This document shows, piece after piece, positions 9,689 to 18,757 of a DNA stretch of 64,000 nt. The position numbers were made by a program, and so were the translations under genes. A model generated the notes under the pieces. That model was not told the DNA's origin, ran no database searches, and saw only the letters and a list, made by a program, of their open reading frames with translations. Origin of the DNA: an uncultured Butyricicoccus sp. (GTDB lineage Bacteria > Bacillota > Clostridia > Oscillospirales > Butyricicoccaceae); contig CALWUO010000005.1 in NCBI GenBank assembly GCA_944384745.1, positions 34,936-98,935 of the forward strand, given 5' to 3'. Positions within the stretch are counted from its first letter, which is position 1; every line of letters starts with the position of its first letter.

Positions 9689-10399
9689 TTATTTACCAGT
9701 TAAACGACGTAGAATTTCCTGATAAGCTTCTTCAACATTGCCAAGGTCACGACGGAAACGGTCTTTGTCGAGTTTTTCGCCTGTGTCCTTATCCCATAGA
9801 CGGCAGGTATCAGGAGAGATTTCATCAGCCAAGATAATAGTACCATCAGCAGTTTTACCGAACTCAAGTTTAAAGTCAACCAAAGTTACATTTAAGGTAT
9901 CAAAATAAGCTTTCATAACTTCATTTACTTTAAACGCCATTTTTTTAATGGTTTCGATTTCCTCAGCAGTAGCCAGTTTTAAAGCCATAGCATGATAATC
10001 ATTAATAAGTGGGTCACCTAAATCATCATTTTTATAAGAAAACTCAATGGTTGGCTGGTCAAAAACAATGCCCTCATTTACACCATAACGTTTAGCAAAA
10101 GAACCAGCGGAAATGTTACGGATAATAACTTCAAGTGGTACAATAGAAACCTTTTTAACAACGGTTTCACGCTCAGAAAGCTGTTCAACAAAGTGAGTAG
10201 GAACACCCTGCTTTTCAAGCAGTTGGAACATATGGTTACTCATAATATTGTTAATAACGCCTTTACCAGCAATAGTGCCTTTTTTCTCTCCATTAAAAGC
10301 GGTTGCATCATCTTTATAATCTACAATATATAGGTTTTCATCATCGGTTTTAAAAACTTTCTTAGCTTTGCCTTCATATAATTGTTCTAACTTTGTCAT
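9689..10399 (-). CDS. purC: SAICAR synthetase
   Basis: A 236-residue phosphoribosylaminoimidazole-succinocarboxamide synthase, typical length for Gram-positive Pur[29 protein letters not shown] and [14 protein letters not shown] are the conserved motifs. It joins aspartate to CAIR using ATP. Second gene of the operon, 32 bases after purE, with an AAGGAGAA ribosome binding site. Confidence 0.97.
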   Translation of the reverse strand: MTKLEQLYEGKAKKVFKTDDENLYIVDYKDDATAFNGEKKGTIAGKGVINNIMSNHMFQLLEKQGVPTHFVEQLSERETVVKKVSIVPLEVIIRNISAGSFAKRYGVNEGIVFDQPTIEFSYKNDDLGDPLINDYHAMALKLATAEEIETIKKMAFKVNEVMKAYFDTLNVTLVDFKLEFGKTADGTIILADEISPDTCRLWDKDTGEKLDKDRFRRDLGNVEEAYQEILRRLTGK

Positions 10400-10431
10400 T
10401 TTAGTAATTCTCCTTTTTGATGTATTATAAA

Positions 10432-10923
10432 TTATTTATATTCTGCTCTAACCTTAGCGTCCTTAGCAGAAACCTCATCAGCCATATCTTTTTTAAACTG
10501 TTCTAATTTTTGTGCAAGTGTATCATCTGATAAAGCGATAATTTGTGCGGCTAAAATAGCGGCATTTTCTGCACCATCAATGGCAACACAAGCTACTGGA
10601 ATACCCTTAGGCATTTGAACCATAGAAAGTAAGCTGTCCATACCACCCATAACACTTGTACCCATAGGCACACCAATAACAGGCAGAGTTGTATAAGCGG
10701 CAATTACACCACCAAGATGAGCTGCTTTGCCAGCCGCTGCAATAATAACACCAAATCCGTCATTTTTTGCGTTTTTAGCAAGGGTTTCCGCAGCAAGTGG
10801 GGTACGGTGTGCGGAAACAATACGCACTTCAAACGGAATTTCAAATGTTTTTAGTTTATCAATACATTTGCTCATAACTTTTAGGTCGCTATCTGAACCC
10901 ATTACAATACATACCTTTTTCAT
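10432..10923 (-). CDS. purE: 5-(carboxyamino)imidazole ribonucleotide mutase
   Basis: A 163-residue class I-like PurE with the motifs [14 protein letters not shown] and RIVSAHRTP (catalytic His) and the [15 protein letters not shown] loop. It makes CAIR. First structural gene of the purine operon; ATG has GGAGGATTTTCGCAA upstream. Class I enzymes normally need PurK to make N5-CAIR, and no purK is seen in this window. Confidence 0.96.
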   Translation of the reverse strand: MKKVCIVMGSDSDLKVMSKCIDKLKTFEIPFEVRIVSAHRTPLAAETLAKNAKNDGFGVIIAAAGKAAHLGGVIAAYTTLPVIGVPMGTSVMGGMDSLLSMVQMPKGIPVACVAIDGAENAAILAAQIIALSDDTLAQKLEQFKKDMADEVSAKDAKVRAEYK

Positions 10924-10965
10924 TTGCGAAAATCCTCCAAAAGATAAAAAATATACTGGTTGACC

Positions 10966-11000
10966 AAAAAAGAAATGCAGGATACAACTGTACCCTGCAT
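10966..11000 (-). terminator. Putative attenuator terminator before purE
   Basis: On the minus strand an 11-bp stem with one G-T pair and a 4-base loop (ATGCAGGGTAC / GTATCCTGCAT, 10975-11000) is followed by TTCTTTTTTGG. It lies between the leader ORF and purE, inside the operon leader, so it is placed to cause premature termination. The 6-mer TGCAGG in its 5' arm is also present inside the leader ORF and could pair with the 3' arm instead. Confidence 0.75.
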
Positions 11001-11005
11001 CTTAG

Positions 11006-11089
11006 TTATTTGGTTATAAAAATGCCTGCAAAAGTGCCATGCTTATAAATATATGTTTGGCTTATTAAGAAAACGCCTGAACTTAGCAT
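11006..11089 (-). CDS. Putative 27-residue leader peptide of the purine operon
   Basis: Short ORF with an excellent AAGGAGG site seven bases before its ATG. The peptide starts MLSSGVFLISQTY and ends GIFITK. Its stop lies six bases before the attenuator hairpin. No run of one amino acid is visible, so the stalling signal, if any, is unclear. It could instead be a small membrane-active protein. Translation is inferred only from the ribosome binding site and position. Confidence 0.5.
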   Translation of the reverse strand: MLSSGVFLISQTYIYKHGTFAGIFITK

Positions 11090-11132
11090 GATAATGCCTC
11101 CTTATGCAGTCAATGAGTTACTTATATCATAT

Positions 11133-11161
11133 ATTTTATCCAGTAAACATAACGGTTTCAA
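11133..11161 (-). promoter_or_regulatory. Promoter of the purine operon
   Basis: TTGAAA (11161-11156), a 17-base spacer and TAAAAT (11138-11133) form a good housekeeping promoter reading toward purE. Transcription would start near 11126, about 37 bases before the leader ORF. No purine riboswitch core is seen downstream. Confidence 0.65.
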
Positions 11162-11238
11162 GCTTTTTTAATAGTGTTTTTAAAAATCGTATACTTGCCC
11201 AAAAGAAAAGGTGCAATTACAAAAAGGTTTGTCGTGTT

Positions 11239-13482
11239 CTACTCTTGTCTGCGATGTTTTTCCAGAAGTTCACATACAGAAATTACATTTTGATGTTCAC
11301 GTTTGCGGAGCATTTCAGCGGTTTGACGCACTTCTTCATCTAACTTACCAGTTACACATTCATCAATAAGTGGTATAAGCTTGTCGGCAGTTACCTCACT
11401 TAATGGAATACATGTTCTACTGCCTATATATTTAAGAAACCCATCTACTTTTATATCATAGCTCATGCCAATAACAGGAACACCAGCAGCAGCAGAAAAC
11501 ATAAGCGAATGCAGTCTAATACCAATAACCGTTTTCATACGAGCTAAAATTCCTATTGTAGTTTCTATTGATTGGCGTTTTGTTATCATATAATGAGGAC
11601 ATTTTAACTTATTGCATATTTGCTCGGCAGGTTCTAAATCTGATGGATATTCAATAGGCACAAAGAGCGGTATAAGACCATATTTTTCATATGCATAGTG
11701 AGCGGCTTTTACAATCTCATCGGCAACATCATCTAAGCTTTTCCATTTTCTTATGCCAAATCCGATATAATTTTTATCAAGTGGAACATTACATTCTTCA
11801 AACGCTTGATTTACAAGCAAATCACTAGCGGGTTTTAAAATAATGGTAGGGTCGGCAGAAAGTCTTATGTCTGGTTTTACAATACCCATACTGTTTAATT
11901 CCCCACGTGATAAATCATCACGCAAAGTTATAATATCTACCGAACGGTTTATAGTTTTAGCGGCACACTTTCTATTAGTTGGGTCATTTATCGGACCAAT
12001 TCCGCAACCATACATAATAACCTTACAGCCCATTCGTTTAGCTTGGTCTAATGTTAAAAGATAATATCTAAGTGAACGGGTTGAGGTAACATCTTGCATA
12101 AGGCTACCACCACCATTTATATAAAGGGCGGATTTATGCAGTCTTTTTAAAATCTGGTCAAATCTAAATGTATAAACAGCATCTGTGCGATAAACAAGTT
12201 TGGTTTCAAGAGGACGTCTTGACATAACAGTTATTCTGCGGTCAGGGTCTATTGCACGCATTTCTTGAACAATAGCTTTTAATATAGCATCATCACCCGA
12301 GTTACCTTTACCATAAGCACCACAAATAACTATTTCATCACGTTTAAATTTCTTTTCACGCTCAAATCGTCTTATAACAGTTTTATAGTTATTTATTTGA
12401 GTTTGACACATGGTTGTAATAGAAAAATCTCTGTCTGCTTTTTCATAAAGTTTTTTAGCGAATGTTTGACGTTTTTGCTCATCGTTTGCTAATATAAGAA
12501 TGTCCTTTGCAAGAGTTTGATAATCTCTAGGCTGGAAAATAAACCCATTTTCACCGCTATCTATAAGTTCACTCATACCACCAACATCAGAGCATATTGT
12601 AGCACAACCTTCTCTTATACCCTCTAGTATAGAATATGGGAATGTTTCAGATACTGAGGTTAATAAATTTATATCAATAGAGGCAAAGAATTTATCCATT
12701 TCTTTAACCCAGCCGCAAAATAGCACTTTATCTTCTATATTAAGTGACTGAATAAGTCTTTTAAGAGGTTTTTCGTCCTCACCATCACCCGCTAAAAATA
12801 ATTTTAATTTAGGCTGTTCTTTAGCAGCAATAGCAAAACCTTTAACGCATGTAAAAATATCTTTAACCGCTGTAAGTCTAGCCGCTATACCACATATTAT
12901 ATCATCATCGGATACATTCATTCCCCATTTATCTTTTATATAAGAAATCCTATCAAAATCCTTGATAGGGTCTTTAAAATCCATACCATTATATATAATA
13001 CACATTTTTTGTGGGTCAAATCCACGGGTTATAAGTGTTCTAGCCATTCTATCAGCAACAGGCTGATGAAAGTCCATAAATCTAAGAGCTATTGTATTTA
13101 ATAAACCATATGTGTATTGTTTAAGTGGATTTCCCATATAATCTAATTTATAATCAGAATGTACAGTGGTCATAATAGGTATATTAGTTTTTTTTGCTCC
13201 AATCATAACCCCTATAACATTTGATTTTGAGCCATGACAATGAATTATATCGGGTTTAAATTCATCAATAAGTTTAAGAACTTTATTTCTACAAGTAAAA
13301 AGATTGAGATACTCAAATATTTTTACATTAAGACCACGTTTGATAGCCTCTCTTGGAAAATCGCCATCTCTAAAGCTTACCAGACACACATCATTTTCTT
13401 TACTAAGTGCTTGAACAAGCGTCATGATATGGGTTTTCGCACCGCCTACATCGCCACCACCCATCATCTGCAATATTCGCAT
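11239..13482 (-). CDS. csaB: Glycosyltransferase family 4 - CsaB polysaccharide pyruvyl transferase fusion
   Basis: A 747-residue two-domain protein. Residues 1 to about 365 are a GT4-like glycosyltransferase (N-terminal GGGDVGGAKTHI loop; DGEDEKPLKRLI; the SVSETFPYSILEGI nucleotide-sugar motif). Residues about 372-747 match CsaB pyruvyl transferases (GAYGKGNSGDDAIL, INGGGSLMQD, YGCGIGPI, RLHSLMFSAAAGVP). CsaB adds ketal pyruvate to secondary wall polymer, which lets SLH domains bind; an SLH protein is at 37433. Usually these are separate genes. ATG follows GATGGAGGAATATA. Confidence 0.85.
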   Translation of the reverse strand: MRILQMMGGGDVGGAKTHIMTLVQALSKENDVCLVSFRDGDFPREAIKRGLNVKIFEYLNLFTCRNKVLKLIDEFKPDIIHCHGSKSNVIGVMIGAKKTNIPIMTTVHSDYKLDYMGNPLKQYTYGLLNTIALRFMDFHQPVADRMARTLITRGFDPQKMCIIYNGMDFKDPIKDFDRISYIKDKWGMNVSDDDIICGIAARLTAVKDIFTCVKGFAIAAKEQPKLKLFLAGDGEDEKPLKRLIQSLNIEDKVLFCGWVKEMDKFFASIDINLLTSVSETFPYSILEGIREGCATICSDVGGMSELIDSGENGFIFQPRDYQTLAKDILILANDEQKRQTFAKKLYEKADRDFSITTMCQTQINNYKTVIRRFEREKKFKRDEIVICGAYGKGNSGDDAILKAIVQEMRAIDPDRRITVMSRRPLETKLVYRTDAVYTFRFDQILKRLHKSALYINGGGSLMQDVTSTRSLRYYLLTLDQAKRMGCKVIMYGCGIGPINDPTNRKCAAKTINRSVDIITLRDDLSRGELNSMGIVKPDIRLSADPTIILKPASDLLVNQAFEECNVPLDKNYIGFGIRKWKSLDDVADEIVKAAHYAYEKYGLIPLFVPIEYPSDLEPAEQICNKLKCPHYMITKRQSIETTIGILARMKTVIGIRLHSLMFSAAAGVPVIGMSYDIKVDGFLKYIGSRTCIPLSEVTADKLIPLIDECVTGKLDEEVRQTAEMLRKREHQNVISVCELLEKHRRQE

Positions 13483-13647
13483 TATATTCCTCCATCTGCA
13501 TTTAGCAATAAGTATAGTTTAATTTTTTAAAAAAGCTTATCTTCTATTATACACATTTTTATGTACTATGTACACTGTAAAAGAAATATAAAAATTTGCA
13601 TTTAAAACAAAAAAAGATATTAAAATAAAGTAAAGGAAAAGTTTTTT

Positions 13648-14307
13648 ATGAACGTTTTTGATATAATTGGGCCTATAATGATAGGACCATCAAGTTCGCA
13701 TACTGCGGGAGCAGTAAGACTTGGCAGAGTTGCATGGAAAATTCTTGGTCAAAGGGCTGTTAAAGCAAAAATCATGTTTTCAGGCTCATTTGCAGAAACA
13801 TATAAAGGGCATGGCACAGATAAAGCTATAATAGCGGGAATAATGGGAATGCACTCAAATGATGAAAGGATAAAAAATGCATTAACACTTGCGAAAGAAA
13901 GCGGTTTAGAATTTAGTTTTGAGCTTATACAGTTGCCAGATGCACACCCAAACACAGCAAGAATAACATTAACAGGTGAAAATAATGCTACATGTACAAT
14001 ACAAGGTTGTAGTATTGGCGGTGGAAATATATTAGTAACTGAAATAAATGGGCTTGAGGTTTCATTTACAGGACAATATAATACTTTGCTTGTGCTTCAC
14101 TATGACAAACCAGGAACGATTGCCGCAGTTACAAACTTTATGGCATATTCTGGACTAAATATAGGCAATTTCAGACTTTCACGACCTAAAAAAGGCGGTG
14201 AGGCGGTTATGACCATAGAAGTTGATGGAGAAGTTCCAGATTATTTAATACAAAATCTTCAGATTTTACCAAATATAATAAATGTAATATTGATTAAAGC
14301 CATTTAA
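13648..14307 (+). CDS. sdaAB: L-serine dehydratase, beta subunit
   Basis: A 219-residue beta chain of the iron-sulfur L-serine ammonia-lyase, which converts L-serine to pyruvate and ammonia. IGPIMIGPSSSHTAGAVRLG is the family signature; a C-terminal ACT-like segment (VLHYDKPGTIAAVTNFMA) probably senses serine. It forms an operon with the alpha subunit. Start follows AAAGGAAAAG. Confidence 0.95.
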   Translation: MNVFDIIGPIMIGPSSSHTAGAVRLGRVAWKILGQRAVKAKIMFSGSFAETYKGHGTDKAIIAGIMGMHSNDERIKNALTLAKESGLEFSFELIQLPDAHPNTARITLTGENNATCTIQGCSIGGGNILVTEINGLEVSFTGQYNTLLVLHYDKPGTIAAVTNFMAYSGLNIGNFRLSRPKKGGEAVMTIEVDGEVPDYLIQNLQILPNIINVILIKAI

Positions 14308-14324
14308 CTATGGAGGTTAAAAAA

Positions 14325-15203
14325 ATGTTATCATATAACAGCATAGCTGAACTTTGCCAGAATGCTAATGAACAAAATAAAAAAATATCAGAAATAGTTT
14401 TAAGTGATGAGGCTTTGCAAATGGAACAAAGCGAAGAGGCACTTTTTAATAAAATGACCGAAAATTTTAAAACAATGTGTCAAGCTGTAAACGATGGAAA
14501 AAATCCTAATTTGCGTTCTGCCTCTGGTCTTACTGGTGGAGATGCTGCAAAAATGGAAAAATACGCACAAACGGGCGGTTTATGTGGAAGTTTTTTAAAT
14601 TTAGCAATTATGAAAGCTATTGCAGTATCTGAATATAATGCCGCAATGGGTAAAATAGTAGCTGCACCGACAGCAGGTTCATGTGGCATTTTACCTGCAT
14701 GTATAATTTCCATGGTTGAAAGCAAAAAATGCGATGAAAAGCAAGCTATAATGAGTTTATTTACTGCTGGTGCAATAGGTATGGTTATAGCTCAAAAAGC
14801 AAGTGTGGCAGGTGCAGAGGGTGGTTGTCAAGCTGAATGTGGTTCAGCTAGTGCAATGGCTGCCGCTGTGCTTGTGGAACTTGCTGGTGGCACACCTGAA
14901 CAATCCGCCCATGCATGTGCTATGGCAATAAAAAATCAATTAGGATTAGTATGTGACCCTGTGGCGGGACTTGTTGAAATACCATGTATAAAACGCAATG
15001 TATCAGGTACAGTTATAGCGTTTTCATCAGCCGAAATGGCACTTGCAGGTATAGAAAGCAAAATTCCAGCCGATGAGTGTATAATGGCAATGAAACAAGT
15101 CGGTTCAAGTCTCCCATGTTCACTTAGAGAAACTTCACAAGGTGGGCTTGCAATTACACCAACTGGTCTTAAACTTAAAGAACAAGTGTTTGGCACTAAA
15201 TAA
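14325..15203 (+). CDS. sdaAA: L-serine dehydratase, alpha subunit
   Basis: A 292-residue alpha chain carrying the [4Fe-4S] ligands. AAPTAGSCGILPA, GGCQAECGSASAMAA and CDPVAGLVEIPCIKRN hold the conserved cysteines. I place the start at ATG 14325, because the in-frame ATG at 14310 is part of the TGGAGG ribosome binding site region. It lies 17 bases after sdaAB. The labile cluster fits an anaerobe. Confidence 0.95.
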   Translation: MLSYNSIAELCQNANEQNKKISEIVLSDEALQMEQSEEALFNKMTENFKTMCQAVNDGKNPNLRSASGLTGGDAAKMEKYAQTGGLCGSFLNLAIMKAIAVSEYNAAMGKIVAAPTAGSCGILPACIISMVESKKCDEKQAIMSLFTAGAIGMVIAQKASVAGAEGGCQAECGSASAMAAAVLVELAGGTPEQSAHACAMAIKNQLGLVCDPVAGLVEIPCIKRNVSGTVIAFSSAEMALAGIESKIPADECIMAMKQVGSSLPCSLRETSQGGLAITPTGLKLKEQVFGTK

Positions 15204-15278
15204 ATTTTTTATGTATAAAGTTAAAATATATGGTGATACTATGCTTGTACCCCAAAGGGAGAAAGGCAGGTGAACACC

Positions 15279-15401
15279 ATGTCAAACAAGAAGAATAGCT
15301 CACAAAACCAGAAAAATGGTATGACTTCCCAGAATAAGAAAAATGGCACTTCAGCAAGCAATCAGCAGTCTAACGATTGTATGAACGATTGCAATCATTA
15401 A
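15279..15401 (+). CDS. Small Asn/Gln/Lys-rich protein, 40 residues
   Basis: Short ORF from ATG 15279, preceded by GAAAGGCAGGTG. The peptide begins MSNKKNSSQNQKNG, holds a near repeat of N-Q-K-N-G (QNQKNGM then SQNKKNGT), and ends NDCMNDCNH with two cysteines. The composition is disordered and hydrophilic, as in uncharacterised small clostridial or spore-associated proteins. It is followed by a terminator, so it has its own transcription end. Function unknown. Confidence 0.6.
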   Translation: MSNKKNSSQNQKNGMTSQNKKNGTSASNQQSNDCMNDCNH

Positions 15402-15444
15402 TTAAAAAATAATCGGCTGTCCAATAGGACGGCAAAAGGACGAG

Positions 15445-15489
15445 AAAGCACCGAGTCTGTGAACAATCTCACAAAGTCGGTGCTTTTTT
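15445..15489. terminator. Terminator, probably bidirectional
   Basis: AAAGCACCGA pairs with TCGGTGCTTT and encloses an inner TGTGA/TCACA stem; TTTTTT follows on the plus strand. It sits between the small ORF and the convergent Mini-RNase III gene. Confidence 0.85.
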
Positions 15490-15903
15490 CTATATATTGA
15501 AGTCATCGGAAATAATGCTATAAAGTTCATTTAGTCTATCATATTGTTTTTTAAGATACAGCCAACCGAAAAGAGCTTCTAGTGCGGTTGCATGGGCATA
15601 TTCTGCACGAGATGCCGCTTTTGGTATACCATGTAGTTTGGTATTTCTAGCACGTTTAAAAATATCTTGTTCTTCATCAGTTAAAATCGGCATTATCTTC
15701 TGTGCGGCTTTATATTGAGCAGACGCACGAACTAAAGATACTGTTTTAGCATGTAAATTTTTAGCTGTTTGAGTGCCATTGCATACAAGATATGAACGTG
15801 TCATGATTTCATATACCACATCGCCAATATGTGCAAGTCCTAAAGATGAAACCTGTAAAAGCTCACTATCTGACATTTGTGGGTGTAGAAAATCGGTATT
15901 CAT
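15490..15903 (-). CDS. mrnC: Mini-ribonuclease III
   Basis: A 137-residue RNase III catalytic domain without the dsRNA-binding domain. GLAHIGDVVYE near residue 30 is the acidic active-site signature, and EYAHATALEALFGWLYL near 105 carries the second acidic cluster. In Bacillus this enzyme matures 23S rRNA ends. It is usually next to cysS, which is not seen here. Start follows AAGGGG. Confidence 0.93.
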   Translation of the reverse strand: MNTDFLHPQMSDSELLQVSSLGLAHIGDVVYEIMTRSYLVCNGTQTAKNLHAKTVSLVRASAQYKAAQKIMPILTDEEQDIFKRARNTKLHGIPKAASRAEYAHATALEALFGWLYLKKQYDRLNELYSIISDDFNI

Positions 15904-16019
15904 TTAAAAACCCCTTAAAAATTATTTTAATATATAATATCATATTTTATATGTAGTGTATATATGGTATCTATGATACAATGGTTGTGTTAAAAAATCC
16001 ATAGGAGGTTAATTTTTCA

Positions 16020-17765
16020 ATGAAAACCACCACACTTATAAAACGGTTTGCACCGTATTTCAAACCGTACAGTCACGTATTGCTTTTTGACTTATTTTGC
16101 GCAGGGCTTACATCAGCATGTGATATAGTTCTTCCCTTGCTTGTGAGGTCACTTGCACAAAAAGGCATAGACGATTTATCTGGTATGACTGCTCAGTTTA
16201 TATTAAAACTTGCAGGTATTTATTTAATTTTAAGAATAATAGATGTACTTGCAACATATTTTATGGCAAATATAGGTCATATTATGGGTGCAAAAATAGA
16301 AACCGATATGAGAGCCGCACTTTTCACACATTTGCAAAAGTTGTCATTTAGATATTATGCCGATACCAAAGTAGGTCAACTTATGGCAAGAATAACATCA
16401 GATTTATTTGATGTTACCGAATTTGCACATCACTGTCCTGAGGAATTTTTTATAGCAGGGTTAAAAATCGGAGTATCTTTTATTATTTTATGTACAATAA
16501 ATATACCACTTACATGTATTATTTTTATAATAGTGCCATTTATGATTTATTTTTCCGCAAAATTCAATCATAAAATGAGAGCAACCTTTAGAAAAAATAG
16601 AGTTCAAGTCGGTGAAATAAATGCACAGGTTGAAGATAGTTTGCTTGGTATAAGGGTTGTAAAATCCTTTACAGGTGAACAGATGGAAATTGATAAATTT
16701 AAAAAAGGAAATGATGATTGGTTTGAAATAAAACAAGAAAATTATCGTTTAATGGGTGCATTTAGTGCCACAAATAGAGCTTTTGACGGTCTTTTATATC
16801 TTGCTGTTATACTCGCAGGTGGATTTTTTATGCTTAATAATATAATAACCCCTGCCGATTTTATGGCATATATACTTTATATTTCCACTCTAATGGCTAC
16901 AATAAGAAGAATTGTAGAATTTGCAGAGCAATTTCAAAGGGGACTTACTGGTATTGATAGATTTTTTGAAGTTATGGACGTTGAACCAGATATCAAAGAT
17001 GAAAAAAATGCTAAAAGCCTAAAACATGTAAACGGTGATATTGAGCTTAAAAATGTGAGTTTTGCATATGCTGATGACCCAGACACACCTGTTTTACAAA
17101 ATGTAAATCTAAAAATACATGCAGGTGAAAGTGTGGCACTTGTAGGGCCAAGTGGTGGCGGTAAATCCACTATTTGCAATCTTATACCTAGATTTTATGA
17201 TGTAACTGGCGGCAGTGTTACCATTGATGGTATAGATGTACGTACAGTTAAACAATCTGATTTAAGAAAGAAAATCGGCATGGTTCAGCAAGACGTTTAT
17301 TTATTTTCTGGTACTATTTACGATAATATACGCTACGGTAAACCTGATGCAAGTTATGAAGAAGTTGTGGAAGCTGCCAAAAAAGCGGGGGCACATGATT
17401 TCATAATGAAAACACCAGATGGATATAATACTTATGTTGGTGAGCGTGGTGTAAGGCTTTCTGGCGGTCAAAAACAACGTATATCTATTGCAAGAGTGTT
17501 TTTAAAAAATCCGCCTATACTTATACTTGATGAGGCTACATCAGCACTTGATAACGAGTCAGAACGCCTTGTGCAAGAAAGCTTGCAAAGACTAAGCCAC
17601 GGCAGAACTGTTTTAACCATTGCCCATAGACTTTCAACTGTAAGAGCCGCAGACTTAATAGTTGTTCTAACTGAAAATGGCATATGTGAACAAGGCACAC
17701 ATGAAGAGCTTATGAAAAAAGATGGAGTTTATGCAGGGCTTTGCCATTTAGCAGAAGGCTTTTAG
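16020..17765 (+). CDS. ABC exporter, fused membrane and ATPase domains
   Basis: A 581-residue half-transporter. Residues 1-320 form a six-helix ABC transmembrane domain. Residues about 335-581 are the ATPase with Walker A GPSGGGKST, signature LSGGQKQR, Walker B ILILDEATSALD and the H-loop IAHRLSTV. This layout matches MsbA/LmrA-type lipid, drug or peptide exporters; it would act as a homodimer. ATG follows AGGAGG. It is alone apart from the CmpB-like gene 13 bases downstream. Substrate unknown. Confidence 0.9.
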   Translation: MKTTTLIKRFAPYFKPYSHVLLFDLFCAGLTSACDIVLPLLVRSLAQKGIDDLSGMTAQFILKLAGIYLILRIIDVLATYFMANIGHIMGAKIETDMRAALFTHLQKLSFRYYADTKVGQLMARITSDLFDVTEFAHHCPEEFFIAGLKIGVSFIILCTINIPLTCIIFIIVPFMIYFSAKFNHKMRATFRKNRVQVGEINAQVEDSLLGIRVVKSFTGEQMEIDKFKKGNDDWFEIKQENYRLMGAFSATNRAFDGLLYLAVILAGGFFMLNNIITPADFMAYILYISTLMATIRRIVEFAEQFQRGLTGIDRFFEVMDVEPDIKDEKNAKSLKHVNGDIELKNVSFAYADDPDTPVLQNVNLKIHAGESVALVGPSGGGKSTICNLIPRFYDVTGGSVTIDGIDVRTVKQSDLRKKIGMVQQDVYLFSGTIYDNIRYGKPDASYEEVVEAAKKAGAHDFIMKTPDGYNTYVGERGVRLSGGQKQRISIARVFLKNPPILILDEATSALDNESERLVQESLQRLSHGRTVLTIAHRLSTVRAADLIVVLTENGICEQGTHEELMKKDGVYAGLCHLAEGF

Positions 17766-17778
17766 GAGGATTTTCTTA

Positions 17779-18573
17779 ATGTATGATTATAGCTTTACAC
17801 AATGGCTTTTAATATTTTATATTTATGCATTTGCAGGTTGGATTTTTGAATGCTGTGTGGTATCTGTCCAGCAAAAAAGGCTTGTAAATAGAGGCTTTTT
17901 GCGTGGGCCAATGTTACCTATTTATGGTTTTGGTGCAATTATCATGCTTTATACTGCCCTACCTCTCCATGGTCACATAATAAAAGTATATTTTGCTGGT
18001 GTATTCGTTGCAACTATATTTGAATATATAGTCGGAGTTTTAATGGAAGCTATATTTCATGTTAAGTATTGGGACTATTCTGAACACAAATTTCAATTTC
18101 AAGGGAGAATATGTCTACAATCATCACTTGCATGGGGTGTGCTTAGTGTACTTCTAGTGTCAGTATTTCAACCACCTATTGATTATTTATTAGGTGAATT
18201 TAATGCTGTACCCCTTATGTTTACAGTTATTATTATAAGTGTATATTTTGTAACCGATGTAGTGGCATCTATAAAGACCGCATTCGATTTAAGTCGAAGC
18301 CTTGCAGAGCTTGACAAAATGCGTCTTGAAGTACGCAGAATGAAAAAAGTTCTTGCTGACCAAGCTGAACAAAAGCGTGATGAACTTTCTTCAATGGTTA
18401 AGCAAGGAAGAAGTCAACTTGAAGAGGCTATTTCAGCCGCAGACCAAAAAATTGATAAAACTGTTGAACAAATGCACTTTTTACGCAAAAGTATGATTAA
18501 AGGCAATCCTACTTTAAAATCCACTCGTTTTAATGATACACTTGAGGATTTACGCAGACGTCTACGCAAATAA
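17779..18573 (+). CDS. CmpB-like putative ABC-transporter membrane protein
   Basis: A 264-residue protein of the PF06541-like family, annotated as putative ABC transporter type IV. Residues 1-165 hold about five membrane helices with the FAGWIFECCVVSVQQKRLVNRGF motif area (Trp-Ile-x-Glu and Asn-Arg-Gly). Residues 170-264 form a charged coiled coil in the cytoplasm. It follows the ABC exporter by 13 bases with its own AGGAGG, so the two are co-expressed. The biochemical role of the family is unknown. Confidence 0.8.
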   Translation: MYDYSFTQWLLIFYIYAFAGWIFECCVVSVQQKRLVNRGFLRGPMLPIYGFGAIIMLYTALPLHGHIIKVYFAGVFVATIFEYIVGVLMEAIFHVKYWDYSEHKFQFQGRICLQSSLAWGVLSVLLVSVFQPPIDYLLGEFNAVPLMFTVIIISVYFVTDVVASIKTAFDLSRSLAELDKMRLEVRRMKKVLADQAEQKRDELSSMVKQGRSQLEEAISAADQKIDKTVEQMHFLRKSMIKGNPTLKSTRFNDTLEDLRRRLRK

Positions 18574-18580
18574 ATTTTAA

Positions 18581-18609
18581 GAACCCGACAGAAATAATCT
18601 GTCGGGTTC
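18581..18609. terminator. Terminator-like hairpin
   Basis: A perfect 12-bp stem (GAACCCGACAGA with TCTGTCGGGTTC, 5-base loop) lies 8 bases after the CmpB-like gene. The T tract is poor, so termination may be weak or hairpin-driven. Confidence 0.6.
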
Positions 18610-18757
18610 AGCTTATAAAGGGGAAAAACAACTTACGTTATAGTAATCTTTTTTTCATTATATATGATATGCAGAAACAAGTGAATATGCTATAATAAAT
18701 AAAAAAGCTAGTTCATTTTCTACATATATTACTAAATTTTAGAAAGGGGTGCTACAT

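Noticed and set aside
10924..11160. Purine riboswitch before purE
   Set aside because: The conserved three-way junction core, with its TCTACC-type loop, is not present in the leader; a leader ORF and terminator are found instead.
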